DNA of 64,000 bases from Branchiostoma floridae (taxonomy: Eukaryota; Chordata; Leptocardii; Amphioxiformes; Branchiostomatidae): assembly GCF_000003815.2 (NCBI RefSeq), contig NC_049984.1, positions 16,226,601-16,290,600 of the forward strand. Direction: 5' to 3'. The notes beneath the pieces are model-generated. The model searched no databases. It was given only the letters and a program-made list of their open reading frames with translations, and was not told the origin of the DNA. Position 1 is the first letter of the stretch; each line of letters starts with the position of its first letter. Made by a program: the position numbers and the translations under genes. Of the stretch, positions 1 through 13,306 are shown one piece after another.

Positions 1-760
1 TATGACGTCATCAATTTGATTACATTGGCCAAACCCATGAAAAATGGGTATTCTCAGAAAACTTCACGTTATGCTGCAAAAATGTAACAACAAGTGCAGA
101 TAACAGAATAATAATGTTTATTACGACTTGCGTTGCCAATAGCAACATCAATGACGTCAATATGACATTCACATCTAAGATACGAGTTGGGCTCCGCCAT
201 ATTATATCCATCACCTTGAATTTTTAAAAATACTTTTTTTTTGCAACAAATAATCACAAACGGCAATGGAAATAGACTGAATTCATTCATTTAGATGTTT
301 TTTGATGAAAAAATACCAGGTAGTTACAAATTTTAAGGGATAATTAGCTTGTTATTCTTGATCTGGCCATGCGGTCCGCCATCTTGGATTTTGGGTTGAT
401 GACGTCATCAAATTGGCATAATTTATGCATATATAATTATGAAAGATATGCTGAATAATATAAGATTTTATTTATGTAACAAAATCGCAGTAATATAGCA
501 AATAAATGTGAAAAATACATAGTTAGAATCAAAAATAGTGATTTTTGGCAAAACTGCCTGTCAACAAACGGTTGCCATGGCAACAAGAAAAATTGGAAAA
601 TTTTTCAAACTTCGTAAAATTGTTGCCAACAATATTTTAGGAAAACTCACCAAATTTGGTGGCTCTAGCGTAAGCCGTTCTGGCGTTATAGGACATCGAA
701 GTTAGCGCGGGCCTCAAAAGCCCCCCCCCCCCCCCCGGTCTGAATAGGGTTAAGACGGCA
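1..760. repeat. Left-edge interspersed repeat with three CRE palindromes
   Basis: AT-rich non-coding sequence containing the perfect palindrome TGACGTCA at 3-10, 152-159 and 400-407. It also holds two related 'tccgccat' blocks (about 194 and 376), the second followed by 'cttggat', and ends near a C-run at 721-736. The mix of repeated short blocks and a homopolymer end suggests a transposable-element fragment that begins before the window. No open frame longer than about 70 codons is present. The family is not identified. Confidence 0.4.
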
Positions 761-1716
761 AATGTTTTCTTTGGACAAAGAAACACGCACTACCGATGTT
801 AATAGAGGGAGCCATCCCCCCTGCCATGCCTGTACTTATTCCCCTATCTTGGCAGAAGGACGATTCCTGGATATCTCATTCTGATTGGCCAGCGTCCTGG
901 TTGGCTGTCTTTTTGAATGGGTTAAACTCCAAAGTTTTTAATGCACACGTGCGATAATCAAAAATTTAATGCACGGCTGTTACGGCGTCATAACCAGCAT
1001 GAAATGGGGCCTTCTGATTGGCCCACGTCCCCTGGCTATATGATAATAACAAATTATAATCATTACAGACGGAAATATCAATTTTGGCAGAAGTAAATTT
1101 CACATAACCTTACGTCATTACATAGCAAGTTGAAGTGAAAGCATACTTTTGGGAAACGTGCATCCCATATATAACCAGCGTGAATGTCATTTATATAATC
1201 AAGTTAACGTGGGGAACACATAGCAAAAACAATATCCAATTTTGCACCTTACCCGAATCTTCGCCACAGGGCTACTATATACGTTTTTGTTTTACACCAT
1301 TTTTATCAACAGCAGACAGAGAATGGTAGTCTACATCACACGTTTTGCCTTATTCCTTCACCGGTGTGCCGAAAATTACTCTCAGAGATCTTTTCCACCG
1401 GCTGGTTCGGCTGATAGCTTTACGCTGTCGACATTGAGTGGCGTGAAGAGCTAGCTAGTTGTACCTCCCAAAAGCTTTATGGACAATCTTCTTTTGTAGG
1501 TTATACACGGTGGGTTAGTATTTTCCAGGAAATCAGTACATGATAAGCCCGTAAGGTTCGGGGTTTGTGGCTTTTCCGTTCTATTTATGTTTTACATTCC
1601 TTATATCCTCTCATGCCAGGTCGGTCTATCTTATGTGTCAAGTAATTACGACCCTAGCGTACCGGCCCGATTCCCGTCCTTCTGGCTGTCTTAGCTAGGG
1701 CCTGCGGTACTGTCAG
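761..1716. other. Intergenic, no gene seen; repeated ATTGG motifs
   Basis: No exon-like open frame is seen. Two near-identical blocks (ctgattggcc followed by a/c and cgtcc) occur near 880 and 1015. They are inverted CCAAT-type motifs that may belong to the promoter-like block downstream, or may simply be repeat copies. Confidence 0.4.
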
Positions 1717-1990
1717 CCAATCACGTCGCAGGCTAAGGCCAACAGGCAATGTGATTGGCTGGTAGCTTTCCCGCTCAACTACTGGAGGGGATATTTGATT
1801 GGCTGACGCGGTATGAGTTGGACGGATTGCTGGTCAGTACGCCAGGGCAGCTGCTTGACATATAAAAGTGTTTGGCCTTGCAAAAGAATAATAGACTAGT
1901 CTAAGAGAACGATTGCAGTGCTGGGCTATTTGTATGTATCATCCGGATTTCTCATTATGTTTGTTTGAACAAGTATTGACAGAGAAAATG
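1717..1990 (+). promoter_or_regulatory. Orphan Pol II promoter-like block (CCAAT, ATTGG x2, TATAAAA)
   Basis: CCAAT lies at 1717-1721, inverted CCAAT (ATTGG) at 1754-1758 and 1798-1802, and TATAAAA at 1861-1867. This is the spacing expected for a TATA promoter firing rightward from about 1890. The first ATGs downstream (about 1954, 1986, 2038) open frames of only 2-9 codons. A GTAAGC donor-like site near 1988 would allow a non-coding first exon. No downstream gene is recognised, so this may be an old transposon or pseudogene promoter. Confidence 0.35.
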
Positions 1991-4900
1991 TAAGCCTTCT
2001 ATAAAATCAATGATCCTTACGGAAACTTTCCTAGATCATGAAAGTCGGACGTGTTAAAATATAATTTTACACCGTTCGATTACATCAACGAGAAAGTTAA
2101 AAAGGAATATTGAAACAAAATAAATTTGCAATTTCAAATATACTCTGTGGTTCCATGTTACCTTAGCTGACTCTATCTTGTTCCTATAAAGCTGGTGTTC
2201 TCACATCCGTCAAATCCATTACCACGAAACCATGGTGTGTGCAATATACACATAACCATAGAAGCCTGCGAAGAAAAGCTTTCACAAGCTTTCACAGCAA
2301 AGGTCTAAATCTCTTCAATTTCTTACGAATAGCCTTACATAATATATTTGAGCACTTTCGGGACCTTCATTTTTTATAAACACTGCTGCTGAAGGCAACT
2401 TTATTTCCTTACTGTCAGAACATTGTAACCCCTGCCAAGCGTTCGGTATAACCACGTAAAAGTTCCGACTTCCCGTCACCATCAGATAATCTCTTTGGGC
2501 TTAAATCTGCACTTAAGCTTGATAACAACCTTCAGCAACTTTTAAGTCGCCCAATCTTTCTAACGATGAACCCATGGTGAGCTGATGGGTTCGTCGTTTG
2601 AAAAGTAGCCATCCTTTTTAAAGACCGTCATCTTTTCAAATGATTATCCCATCATGACTGGTGGTTTAACTTTTTTTAAAATCAATAATCCACTACCACT
2701 TAACTACTACTAACTCTCGCCCTTTGAAACTTACTTATTGCCTTTCGTATACGGAGGTATACCTTTTGATATCTCTATCTTTAGGTGTGTCTGTTTGTTT
2801 CTCTCGTGTTTCCATTATTGTTTGTCAGGCACGTTTAACCACATATATTCACATTCACATAAAACGGTTTCAATGTGGGCTTTTTTATAGTACAATTAAT
2901 GTGTATATATATCGTGATTTGAAAACTTAACGAAAGGCACACATCTCTCACTCTGTTTAGGGGTTCATTTCCCTCTAAGCCTATCTGTATGGTCCACCAC
3001 TTCTCAAATTGGCCCTGGCCTGTGTCCAATGGCAACATCCATGAATGGCCTCCAGCTGTGGCTATGTCTATTTACGGCTATCGGAATAATGTCCTCCCTG
3101 GAAAAGAAGATAATTAGCATATTAGCCACTTGGATGACTGAATCGGAAATCACTTCCGTCTCGCACATTGAAACTTCTTCCAATTGCCAGAAACTCCATA
3201 AAGTAGCTGTTATGCGTGTCGAGGAAACGTGCCAAAAACGATAGGTTAGGCTCATAAATGTAGTTTTATTTACGTTTACAAGAGAAATACAAAGTCAAAA
3301 TCATTGATTTAAAGCAGACCTGAAAAACGAACTTCAAACAGGTCCGTAAAACATATAATGCAGTAGACATACCCATTACCTTCTTGATTCTTATCTGTTG
3401 GCCCTTCTCTCATGTTGCATCTAGTGTTTGATGGTCTACGTTATCACAATCTGAGATACATAGAAGCCTGTTAATTAATAGACAACGGATTAACGCACAC
3501 TTCTGTTAACTGCACAGAATAAAAAAAATTCTGTGCGGTCCAGTTAGATAACTTCGCATTTTGGCACCAGCCGGATAAATGCACGAAATACGCTGGCAAA
3601 TAGGCTGATTGTCCTTGATTAAACGGCTTCTACTAGTGCATAACTTTGAAAGAGTATGGAGTAATACCTTGTGACATTGACATAAGTCAACTTGTATTAG
3701 AATAACTGTCACAACAGTAGCGTGGCGAAGTCGGAACAAACTTTTCTAGACCAGGCCTGCCTTTTTCACTATTCAGTCACGTCTCATTCTTACTTGTACA
3801 TCATAAAACCATTCTCTCGTACTGTCCTCTGTGGGTCAAAATGCAAGCGAGGAAAAATTGCGCCGTGATTGAAAATAGCCACTGCGTGGTGGATCCATTT
3901 AGACCTTCGTTCGGTACACTTCCCGCGGAGGTAATGGCTTCGTGGCACGACTGCACCCTCCATTCACACCTGCGAAGTGCCAATTACCCCGCGACCACCT
4001 TACACTTTGAGGTCCGGAAGCTTCATCAGGCCATTGCCGGCTCTTGGTGATCGTAGTCAGCATGATGTATGATTGCTACGTTCGCGGCCCCATACAGGCT
4101 CGTCTACAACTTCACATCGCAGTTTGGTCAAATTATCATTTTAATGGTTGAAATCAATGACCATATGCGCCTTTTAGCGCTAAATCATCCCAGTGACCTT
4201 CCTTGTAATGGACTGCCCTGAGACTACGTTTGCCAGCAATGACGTATTTGCCGTGAGTCCCAATGGAGCCTTTTCCATTTCCGAAGTGGAAGTCTCCCTC
4301 CAGCATGGACATGGTGTTGTGTCGACATGTCATTCTGTTTGCGGTAACGGCTGTCAACATGAGTCTAGCACCAATGTGTCATCTACAAATCGATAAAGGA
4401 ACGGTCTGAATGTCTATTAGCCATGGTCTACAGGATTCCAATTCTTGCACTGTAGGGTTCAGGGTCGCCGCAGGTTGCAAAATTCGTATTTGAAGCACAA
4501 ATCGACCCCATTTCAGAAGACAAATGAGTTTACTTCTAATACTAACAAAAGTAGTTGGCGAGTTTATTGGTGAAGTATAGATGGAGACCTTGACTGTACT
4601 TCTATCTTTCAGTAACTATGTTGAGTGTAGCATTGGCTCCTGCAGTGGCACAAAGGTGTAGTTTGCTTCTAAGTTTATCATTGTTAGACTTAGTTTGTGA
4701 GAGTAAAGACCAATGATTATGCCTGGTGGTCTTCAAGGTTTCAGGAGACTGAAATGTACATTACACTACAGTATAGGTTAGTAATGGGGTTGTGTTGATT
4801 TAGAAATGATTCATCTCTAGAATGCTGGGCCGGCTACCTGACAACCGTCCGCGAGAATGTAATCTAGGTACGTAGGCGGGGAGAATCGCCTTGGTTGCCG

Positions 4901-6925
4901 ACCAAACAGATTCTCTGCCCGGCCATGCTATATATACTGGTACCCATGGTCGCATCTCCCAACCGGTGCACGGCCGAAATGCATTATCTAGAAATATACA
5001 CAAGTTATGTTCACGTCTACGTTTTGGTAAAGTTTTGTGTTTTGTTGTCCTACTTTCCAATCCCATATTCTGTCCGACCTGTCCCCGTTTGGGAAATGTT
5101 AGCCCTAGGACACCAGAAAATTTTATGGCAGACTACCTCTTGACGTTTAATCGCTTAGGAATAGATTTTTCACAGAGACGTTATTGAATTATTGAACTCT
5201 AGCCCATTTTTCCTTCTTATAAGAGCCTCTGGTTTGTTTAATTATGAAACATTCAGTTCAGCGTGGCATCAAGAGAATTTGTTGATAGCTTTCCGAAAGG
5301 AATATTATGATGTAAGACGCAAAATCGTGTTGCCGTGAATTTGATAACTTCGGGGATCCAATATCACGTCTACTAATTACATAAGCGAACCGTCTGTGCA
5401 CTTAAAGGCGTTTTTGTTGTTACTTAAATTGATTTCCGGCAAAAATCCATTAAGTCCGCATCCGTATAATTGCTTAATGCGAAACATTTCACTCCACTTT
5501 ATTGATGATAAACTGGGATGCAAAATTCCGTTACGTAACTGCGTTCTAGTCTGTTATGCAATCTCTTGGCGTCAGAGGCCGATAGCTTTGGTCATAGTAC
5601 CTTTAACTTAAACCTCTAACCATTTCCATTCTAGAATTACCAAAAGCTGATCATTCTTGAAAATCAGTTCAATCAGAGCTCAGAATTCTCTACCAATATG
5701 GAAACAAGTCACCATATCCCTTAACACTACAGTAGTAAACAGTATGTATATGGGCATAAATCAACTGAAATGGCACGTTCCCAATTCTCCTGACTTAGAG
5801 GTAAAGGTTATCAGGCTTCAAGAGGATCGACCATTGAAAGGGCTGCTATAAGCATGATTTAGTCAGGCATTGATATGTTTACGAATAGTGCTGTCGACAT
5901 AGGAGAGCCCCCCAGATCGTTCAAATCAGTACATTTCTGTAATAAAAAGTGGTACAGCAATGATTTTGCTTGCATCTCATTTCAATCCAATTTTTTTTTC
6001 TTCCAGGTCTTTACTCCATCAATATCCACATGATGTATCATAATGCATTTCACATCAGATGTCTTAGCTGTGTCGATTGTCACTCAAACCACTCAGAGGC
6101 TGCGCTTCCGCCCGACGATTGCCACGTTCAAGGCAAATCCCTGGTGGTGACCATGGAATTACTCGGAGATGGGAAAGATTACGTTCAAATTAGCGGTAAA
6201 TGAGGTTGTCAATAAGGTCGTCTCAGCCGGTGCTTTCAAACGGACGCGTATTGGCTTTCCCGTCATTTCCAAAGTGCAAACGACTACGTTGAACAATGTG
6301 GTTGATTGTCCTTGATTGATGTAGGTTATATAGTTATGCTTGTAATTAAAGTAGTTATGTCTAGAAGGACACCGCGCGCGAAGCTCAAAGTACTAAAAAT
6401 TGCAATGTTTCAGGAACCGTTCCCTTGACATTTCGCCAACGCAATTGCAATCATAGTGTCTCACGCTGACAGCGCACTTCGTGAAATATTTACCTTCTGT
6501 CGACATACCCGCAAATAACTCATTCCAGTTAGTTCCTTATTCAAACTTCTAGCTAAATCAGAAAGGCGTAAACGGACTCCGCTATAACAAAAGCATGCAG
6601 AAAATCTGCAAGATTTGTAAATCAAATACAATCGTAGATATGGAATACATGTTATTCGATAGAAGTATGCTTTGTAGACATGGAAACCACTAGATTCCCT
6701 GACTTTAGACATATGATTAGCACCGAAAAATCTACTTTCTTCCATGGACCAAACTAAACCTATACATTCAATCATACATTGTCACCATTACCAAGAAGCG
6801 AAATGAAGCTTATCCTGTATACTATACTAGACTAAGATATCAAACCAACATGTGTATGTTTGAAAAAAATTCTTTGTTGTGACCTGTCTGTACTTAGCAC
6901 AGTTGGGCAAAAATGTACAGGAAAG
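1991..6925. other. Intergenic, no supportable gene
   Basis: Only short open frames (under about 100 codons) occur, without recognisable domains. One stretch at 6006-6203 follows a strong polypyrimidine/AG and ends at a possible GTAAAT donor. It encodes a Cys/His-containing peptide I cannot assign. A small perfect hairpin (CACAGAAT/ATTCTGTG) lies at 3513-3535. Confidence 0.4.
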
Positions 6926-8217
6926 GTCTTCATTTATTATTCCAAATGCAATTCCTACCCTCGCGTAAAGGATGCTGGCATGCTGCATGTGGCATTCGAG
7001 ATTCATTGCCGACATCGTTGGTACATGCTCTAATAAAACGTACATTCATACATTCCACCACACCACTTTGTATGCAGCGGTCTTTACTCTTATAGATATT
7101 GCTTCGACAGAAAGTGTCTTGGAGTTGTGCGCGCAAGTCATTTATCAGGGTAGGTGAAACAACCCGCTTCTTTAACCCCCACAGAGGAAGGTCATATTCT
7201 AGACGCACATATTGACATCTTCTCAACTGTTGGTGACAGTGGCGCTGGTACCGTCACACCAAGCTGAGATTTTGTGGGATCAATTTTGACTGGCGCAGTG
7301 GTAGTCCTTTCTCTGGATGGATAAGTTTGTGCTTTTTACATGCAGGTGGTCTAGACGTCTAAAAGCACCTTGTGTTTTAATGTCAGAAAGGGCGTCGTAT
7401 AATGTTTTGCATCACAGGGGGCCTCCCCCCCCCCCCCCACACACACACACTTTTGAAGAATTATCATTATCTCTAGTCACACACATTCACTTCCCAAGAC
7501 TTAGCAATGGGTTGGAAGTAGCTCAAAATCCATCCTTTTCTTGCTCCAGTTCTCTCCTCTGCTCGCATCTAATGATATCACAGTTATCCAAATTTTATTA
7601 GTCATAATCTATAGTCTGTTGATGCAGATGGCTTTGAAGAGTATTATATAGTAGGTAAGATCAAAAATTCACGTCCGACCACAGACGACATTTCTTTAGA
7701 CTAACTCCCAACCTTGTGCTTGGTCAAAAGAATATCGCTATATGTGAGAGAAGCTTAACAGGAAAGCGTTTTAGTCTAGATTCAAAACAGCCTGCTTCTC
7801 ACAGACAGTTATACTATACGTCGATGTAGGTTAGTTATACGTATACGTTGAATAAGCACATGTTTACACGTGTATGAACAGAAGTCACATTCTCTGCCAT
7901 GATACCACACGACCGAAGTATTACCGAAACGTGCTTTGAACGAATCAACAAAAGTTTTCATGTGCCATGTCCATGTTGGTTGCAACCGTGCAAAACTTTC
8001 CATTCAAACTTCGTTCACTTCCCACGCCTTTGGCCCGAACCTTGCAGCTTTGACCTGGGTATTAATGTTATATATCTGTGTCGTCCTTTAAGTGAGTGAA
8101 ATCGCACCCGTATAGATAGAGGTGGTACAGCTGGGGACCTGAGTGCACTAGTTCCATCTATTCTCTTCAGGAAGACTGCGTCTGAAGGAGTAAGTGTGGA
8201 CGGAATAAGAAAATAAG

Positions 8218-8420
8218 AAAGTTTATTGCACGTCTTGCCCGAGGGCTAATTGTAAGTAACAAAAAGTGACAAACAATGGTAAACAGCATACAGTAGTAGG
8301 CGACTAACTCTAGTGATAAATTCATATAAAGTTAACAAAGCAAAAAAAACTTAGCTATTGGGTTTGACTTCTTTTTTGGAGACTGCAGAAGACTACGGAT
8401 CCCACCTTAATAAGTGATAG
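8218..8420 (+). repeat. Dispersed repeat copy 1 ('gcccgagggctaatt' family)
   Basis: It starts with a 'gtttattgca' block and 'gcccgagggctaatt', then about 100 bp on has 'ggagtttgacttctttt'-like sequence ('gggtttgacttctttttt'). The same order is seen at 17604-17860 and, more diverged, at 32525-32745. Homology is judged by eye. The class is unknown. Confidence 0.5.
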
Positions 8421-8881
8421 GAACTCTGCGACTAAACGTCAACATGACACACAAAGCATAAAAAGATTTGTTTTTCCTCTGTGAAGTTCAGTGAGCTTTT
8501 ATTTTGTCACCGCTCTATTAAAAGGCGATCTTAGCGAGGTTGACGTAGGATCGTTACAGACAGATTCGAAAATAGCTCATTCCATGGGAATGCCAGTGAA
8601 TTCATTCTTCCAAGTACGTGTATCTCTCGTCGCGTGAGAATGCTGACAAGTTGCATCGTCAACATCCTAGATAGATTGCCGACATATGCGCTGATGAAAC
8701 GTAAAAGAATACATTCACACATTTATCTCATCCATTGATATTCAGTGCTCTTTTCGCTTACGAATTACTTTTTGACAGCGTGTGTTGTAGCGTTCGGCAA
8801 GTCATTTGTCAGCATAGGTGAAACAACCCACTTCTTTGAGCTGCCTGCCGTCTGCCGGCGCCTGGGCTGCCCCCCTTTTTT

Positions 8882-9577
8882 NNNNNNNNNNNNNNNNNNN
8901 NNNNNNNNNNNNNNNNNNNNNNNNNNNNNNNNNNNNNNNNNNNNNNNNNNNNNNNNNNNNNNNNNNNNNNNNNNNNNNNNNNNNNNNNNNNNNNNNNNNN
9001 NNNNNNNNNNNNNNNNNNNNNNNNNNNNNNNNNNNNNNNNNNNNNNNNNNNNNNNNNNNNNNNNNNNNNNNNNNNNNNNNNNNNNNNNNNNNNNNNNNNN
9101 NNNNNNNNNNNNNNNNNNNNNNNNNNNNNNNNNNNNNNNNNNNNNNNNNNNNNNNNNNNNNNNNNNNNNNNNNNNNNNNNNNNNNNNNNNNNNNNNNNNN
9201 NNNNNNNNNNNNNNNNNNNNNNNNNNNNNNNNNNNNNNNNNNNNNNNNNNNNNNNNNNNNNNNNNNNNNNNNNNNNNNNNNNNNNNNNNNNNNNNNNNNN
9301 NNNNNNNNNNNNNNNNNNNNNNNNNNNNNNNNNNNNNNNNNNNNNNNNNNNNNNNNNNNNNNNNNNNNNNNNNNNNNNNNNNNNNNNNNNNNNNNNNNNN
9401 NNNNNNNNNNNNNNNNNNNNNNNNNNNNNNNNNNNNNNNNNNNNNNNNNNNNNNNNNNNNNNNNNNNNNNNNNNNNNNNNNNNNNNNNNNNNNNNNNNNN
9501 NNNNNNNNNNNNNNNNNNNNNNNNNNNNNNNNNNNNNNNNNNNNNNNNNNNNNNNNNNNNNNNNNNNNNNNNNNNNN
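8882..9577. other. Assembly gap (696 N)
   Basis: Run of N. It interrupts a module A copy of the array. Open frames spanning it are artefacts of translating N. Confidence 0.99.
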
Positions 9578-9867
9578 TTGTCAGTCAGTCAGTCTAGTCA
9601 AATGTCCATGTTACAAAAATAAAGCTTGAATGATTGACTATTGAAAGGTGTCAAATATATCTGTAGTAATGAGGATTTCACGATGAGGTTAGCTCTCGGT
9701 CCCCTGTGGTTCTGCGGTAACACAACCCGGGTGTCCACGGGGACAGTGTACACACAGACAGGACGGGGTGCCGTGTACACGCCGGTAAATATCCGGGGAA
9801 ACTTTAATACGGTGCCAACCTCGACAGGAATAAGAGAATGAAGTAGTGGTATGCAGCGTAGCACTCT

Positions 9868-9880
9868 CACACACACACAC

Positions 9881-9917
<37 letters not shown>

Positions 9918-9928
9918 AAAACACACAG
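9868..9928. repeat. (CA)n / (CATACA)n microsatellite
   Basis: CA dinucleotides interrupted regularly by 'cat' to give a six-base CATACA register. Confidence 0.95.
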
Positions 9929-11534
9929 ACATATGCTTCTTTCACATCAAAATAAGATTATTATCTCCAGTAACATACGACACATTCAGGACTTCCTAAA
10001 ACTTTGCTCCCGGTCACTTTCCGATCGACTAAGGTTAGCACGGGCTTGCGGGTAGTTTCAATTTCAGCCTATTCTTGGTCCACTCGGTTGAAAGGCAGTC
10101 GCAACGAGGTTGACGCAGGATTGTTACCGACAGACTCGAACATCGCTCATTCCAGTGAATTCATTCTTCCAAGTACAAAAAAGCAAGTATTTCTCTTCGC
10201 GTGAGAATGCTGACATGTTGCGTCGTCAACATCCTAGATAGATTGCCGATAAAGCGTACATTCACATGCACCTTATCACTTTGTATGCAGTGCTCTTTAC
10301 GCTTACGTATCACTTTGACGACGTGTGTTGTTGCGTTCGGCAAGTTATTTGTCAGCATAGGTGAAACAACCCACTTCTTTAACCCCCACAGTAGAAGGTC
10401 ATCTTCTATACACGCTAAACTTCTCACATTGACGTCTTGCCAACTTTTGGTGACAGTCAAGTTGAGTTAGGAGGGATTTTGCGCCATAGATTTTGACAGG
10501 TGTAGCGGTAGTTTTAAAGAAAAGTGACGTCTAATTTCCGAGGGTGGACAAGTTCGTTACGCCAGATATGTAGTATAAAAACATGGCATTTGCTACCTTG
10601 TCTTCTAATGTCAGAGATGGCTCCACAAGATATTTTGCATCACACGACTGCCCCCCCCCCCCTCAAACAGAAAGCACACAGTGTCACGTACTTTTATACC
10701 GGAATAATATAATAATCATTTCCAGTCAAACGCAAACATTCACTTCCTAAGACTTGGCAATGGGTTTGGAGTAGCTTGGAATCCACCCTTTCGGTGTCGA
10801 GTTCGCTTCTCCGATCACATCTGATAATATCATCAACCACAGATTGATTGATTAAAATCCATAGTTGGCTTTTACAGACGACTTTGAAGACCAATAGGTA
10901 ACATCGATCAACAATCGACTCCCAACCACATTGCTCAAGATTAACTCCCATCCTTGGTCAGGAGAATGTCGGCTATGTGTGACAGGAAAGCGTTTTAGTC
11001 TAGATATATAAATGTCGACATTCAAAACAGCCTGCTTCTGACAGATAGGTATGCGTAGACATTGAAAAAAGCAAGTTTCCACGAAATTTACATGCTTATA
11101 CATAAACAGATGTCATATTCTCGATATGATACCACACGACTTAAGTACGCACGAATCGTGCTTTGAATGTAGCAGCAAAAGTTTCCATGTGCAATGTCCA
11201 CGTTAGTTGCAACCGTGCAAAACTTTCAATTCAGACTACGGTCTCGTTCACTTCTCACGTCTTTGGCCCGATCGTTTTGCAGCTGCGTCCTTGGTGCTAA
11301 TGTCATATAGCCTGCGTTATTTGTGTCGCCCTTTAAGTGGGTGAAATCCCACCGGCAGACAGAGGTGGTACAGCTGGGATCTTGTTCTCGCCTGGAAGAC
11401 GCGCCTGAAGGCTTCTCTGAAGCTGTGTGAGGACGGAATGAGTGACAGGACGTTTGATCTTACTCTGAACTAATAAATCACGGTGTAATGTTCTGGGAGG
11501 GGCATGTCAGGATGGTCTACATTCTTTACCTTTG

Positions 11535-11579
11535 GGCAAGCCCTTCGTAGGCAAGCCCTTCGCAGGCAAGCCCTGTGTG
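11535..11579. repeat. 15-bp minisatellite, three units
   Basis: Units at 11535-11549, 11550-11564 and 11565-11579 share 'ggcaagccct'. The sibling module at about 14270 has one unit, so the triplication arose in this copy after the modules duplicated. Confidence 0.85.
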
Positions 11580-11911
11580 ACCTTATCATCCATCAGTATC
11601 ACAGTTTACAACTTGTAGGTGTACTACAAATTATAGGTTAGGTGTTGCTTTTGCAAGTCTTTCATTCACTCCATTTATATTTGGGAGCCTCAAAGACACA
11701 GAGAAAAAAGTTAGGCATATATTTACATCAGAAGACGACTAATTTAGTTTGTGTCACGTTTGTTTCCGATATAAAAAAAAAAACTTTTCAAACACATCCC
11801 AACTTAAATGCCGTTATATATCATGAAGATCAAGATACATTGTCACAGCTATATCAGTTCAATCTTAACAGTATGAGACAACTGGCACACGTTCAAGCAA
11901 TTTCATGCTTA

Positions 11912-12143
11912 GGCCCCCTTTCCACTAGACGGCGATCGCGCTGCGCTCTCACTGCGACCTAAAGAGGATATGTGTAATATTTGCTTTCACACTGGGTATG
12001 TCATACAAAACGTAAGAGTGTGACTGAGAAGACAACAAAACACACAACGTGTAAAAAGATTCGTTTCTTTTCGATACAATTCGTTGAGCGATATGTCAAA
12101 TTTTAGGTCGCAGAGAGAGCGCCGTCCTAGTGGAAAGGGGGTG
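11912..12143. mobile_element. MITE-like element with TIRs, inserted in module D
   Basis: A 232-bp non-coding segment with terminal inverted repeats (left ggccccctttccactag, right ctagtggaaagggggtg) extended by inner inverted matches (ggcg, ctctc, tgcgacctaaa). Sibling D modules at about 13155 and 14620 read 'gttacaa' / 'cttacaat' without the segment, so they are empty sites. The flanks are TTA on the left (11909-11911) and TAA on the right (12144-12146), compatible with a decayed 3-bp TWA target duplication as used by PIF/Harbinger elements. It has no transposase, so it would depend on an autonomous element. Confidence 0.8.
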
Positions 12144-13306
12144 TAACAATGTAAGCTTACGGATGGGGTCGATACAAATAGCAACTAATCCACCCTTAGG
12201 GCCGCTGTACATTACTTCTATATAGTTAGCACCATCAGTCTTCTACATCATTTGGCATCCGTAACTGACAGTTTCACGGCCCATGATTTTGGTAAAGTTT
12301 AAAATCCCCCCAAAAAATCTTTGTTACTTTTTCGGAACAAATACCTCTGGATTGTATCCAGCGAGTTATCATATCGAAGCTAACAAATCTGCAAATGTGT
12401 CACCGACAGACTCTACAATAACTCATTAATCGAATAATGAACAGTGATTTTATTCTTCCAAATGTATATCTATCTGTATGAAGCTGTTCACATGTTGCAT
12501 TGTTGGTATACGGATAACGTTTGCCGACATCGTTGGCGCATTCGCTAATGAGACGTACTTACACATTTCTTCACATTTCTTTGTATTCAGCGCTCTTTAT
12601 GCTTACGAATTGCTGTAACAGAATAATATGTTGTGGGGTTCTGCAACGTCATTTGTTAGGTGGGTGAACCGACCCACTCCCTCAACCCCTGATTCTCGCC
12701 TGGAAGACGTCGACGTGTCTGCATGTTACTCTGAAACTATGTGTGGATGGAATGAGTGACAGGACGTTTGATCTCACTCTGAACTAATAAATCACGGTGT
12801 AATTATAATGTTGTTCTGGGTGGGGCATGTCAGGATGGTCTACATTCGCTACCTTTTGGAAATCCCTGTGTGACCTTATGGGTGCATCAGTATCAAATTT
12901 TACAACTTGTAGTTGTTACAGGCAGAGGTGTTTCTATTACAAATCTTGCATTGCAAAGGCTTTATATCTTTACATCAGAAGACGACGTATTTGATTTGTG
13001 TCACGTTTATTTTCGCAATAACGGCCATTACAGGACAATCTCCCAAACTTAATTGCCACCATACATCATTAAGATTAAGATGCATGGCTGTGTTAGTTCC
13101 ATTTTTACAGGATAAGACAACTGGCACATGTCCAGACGATTTCATGGTTACAAATTAAGCTTACGAAATGGGTCGATATAGATACCAAGTAATCCGCTCT
13201 TAGCGCCGTCGTGTAGTTATATTACTTCTATATAGATAGCACATACACATCGGTCTTATTAAAGTACTGGTAACCCATAAAATTGTAAAATGAAGGTTTC
13301 GCAACC

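Noticed and set aside
3513-3535. Small perfect hairpin CACAGAAT/ATTCTGTG
   Set aside because: A stem of 8 with an A-rich loop is expected by chance in a window this size; no terminator role in a eukaryote.
4154-4360. Minus-strand frame with FHFGNGKGS and similar motif near 6250-6290
   Set aside because: A faint resemblance between two short stretches (HFGN), too short and unplaced to call a pseudogene.
6006-6203. Exon-like stretch with strong acceptor and possible donor
   Set aside because: The Cys/His peptide (ending KDYVQIS) matches no family I recognise and no partner exon is found nearby; could be a decayed exon but not supportable.
8745-9629. Long open frames spanning 8745-9629 and 8818-9597
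   Set aside because: They consist mostly of untranslated N from the assembly gap.
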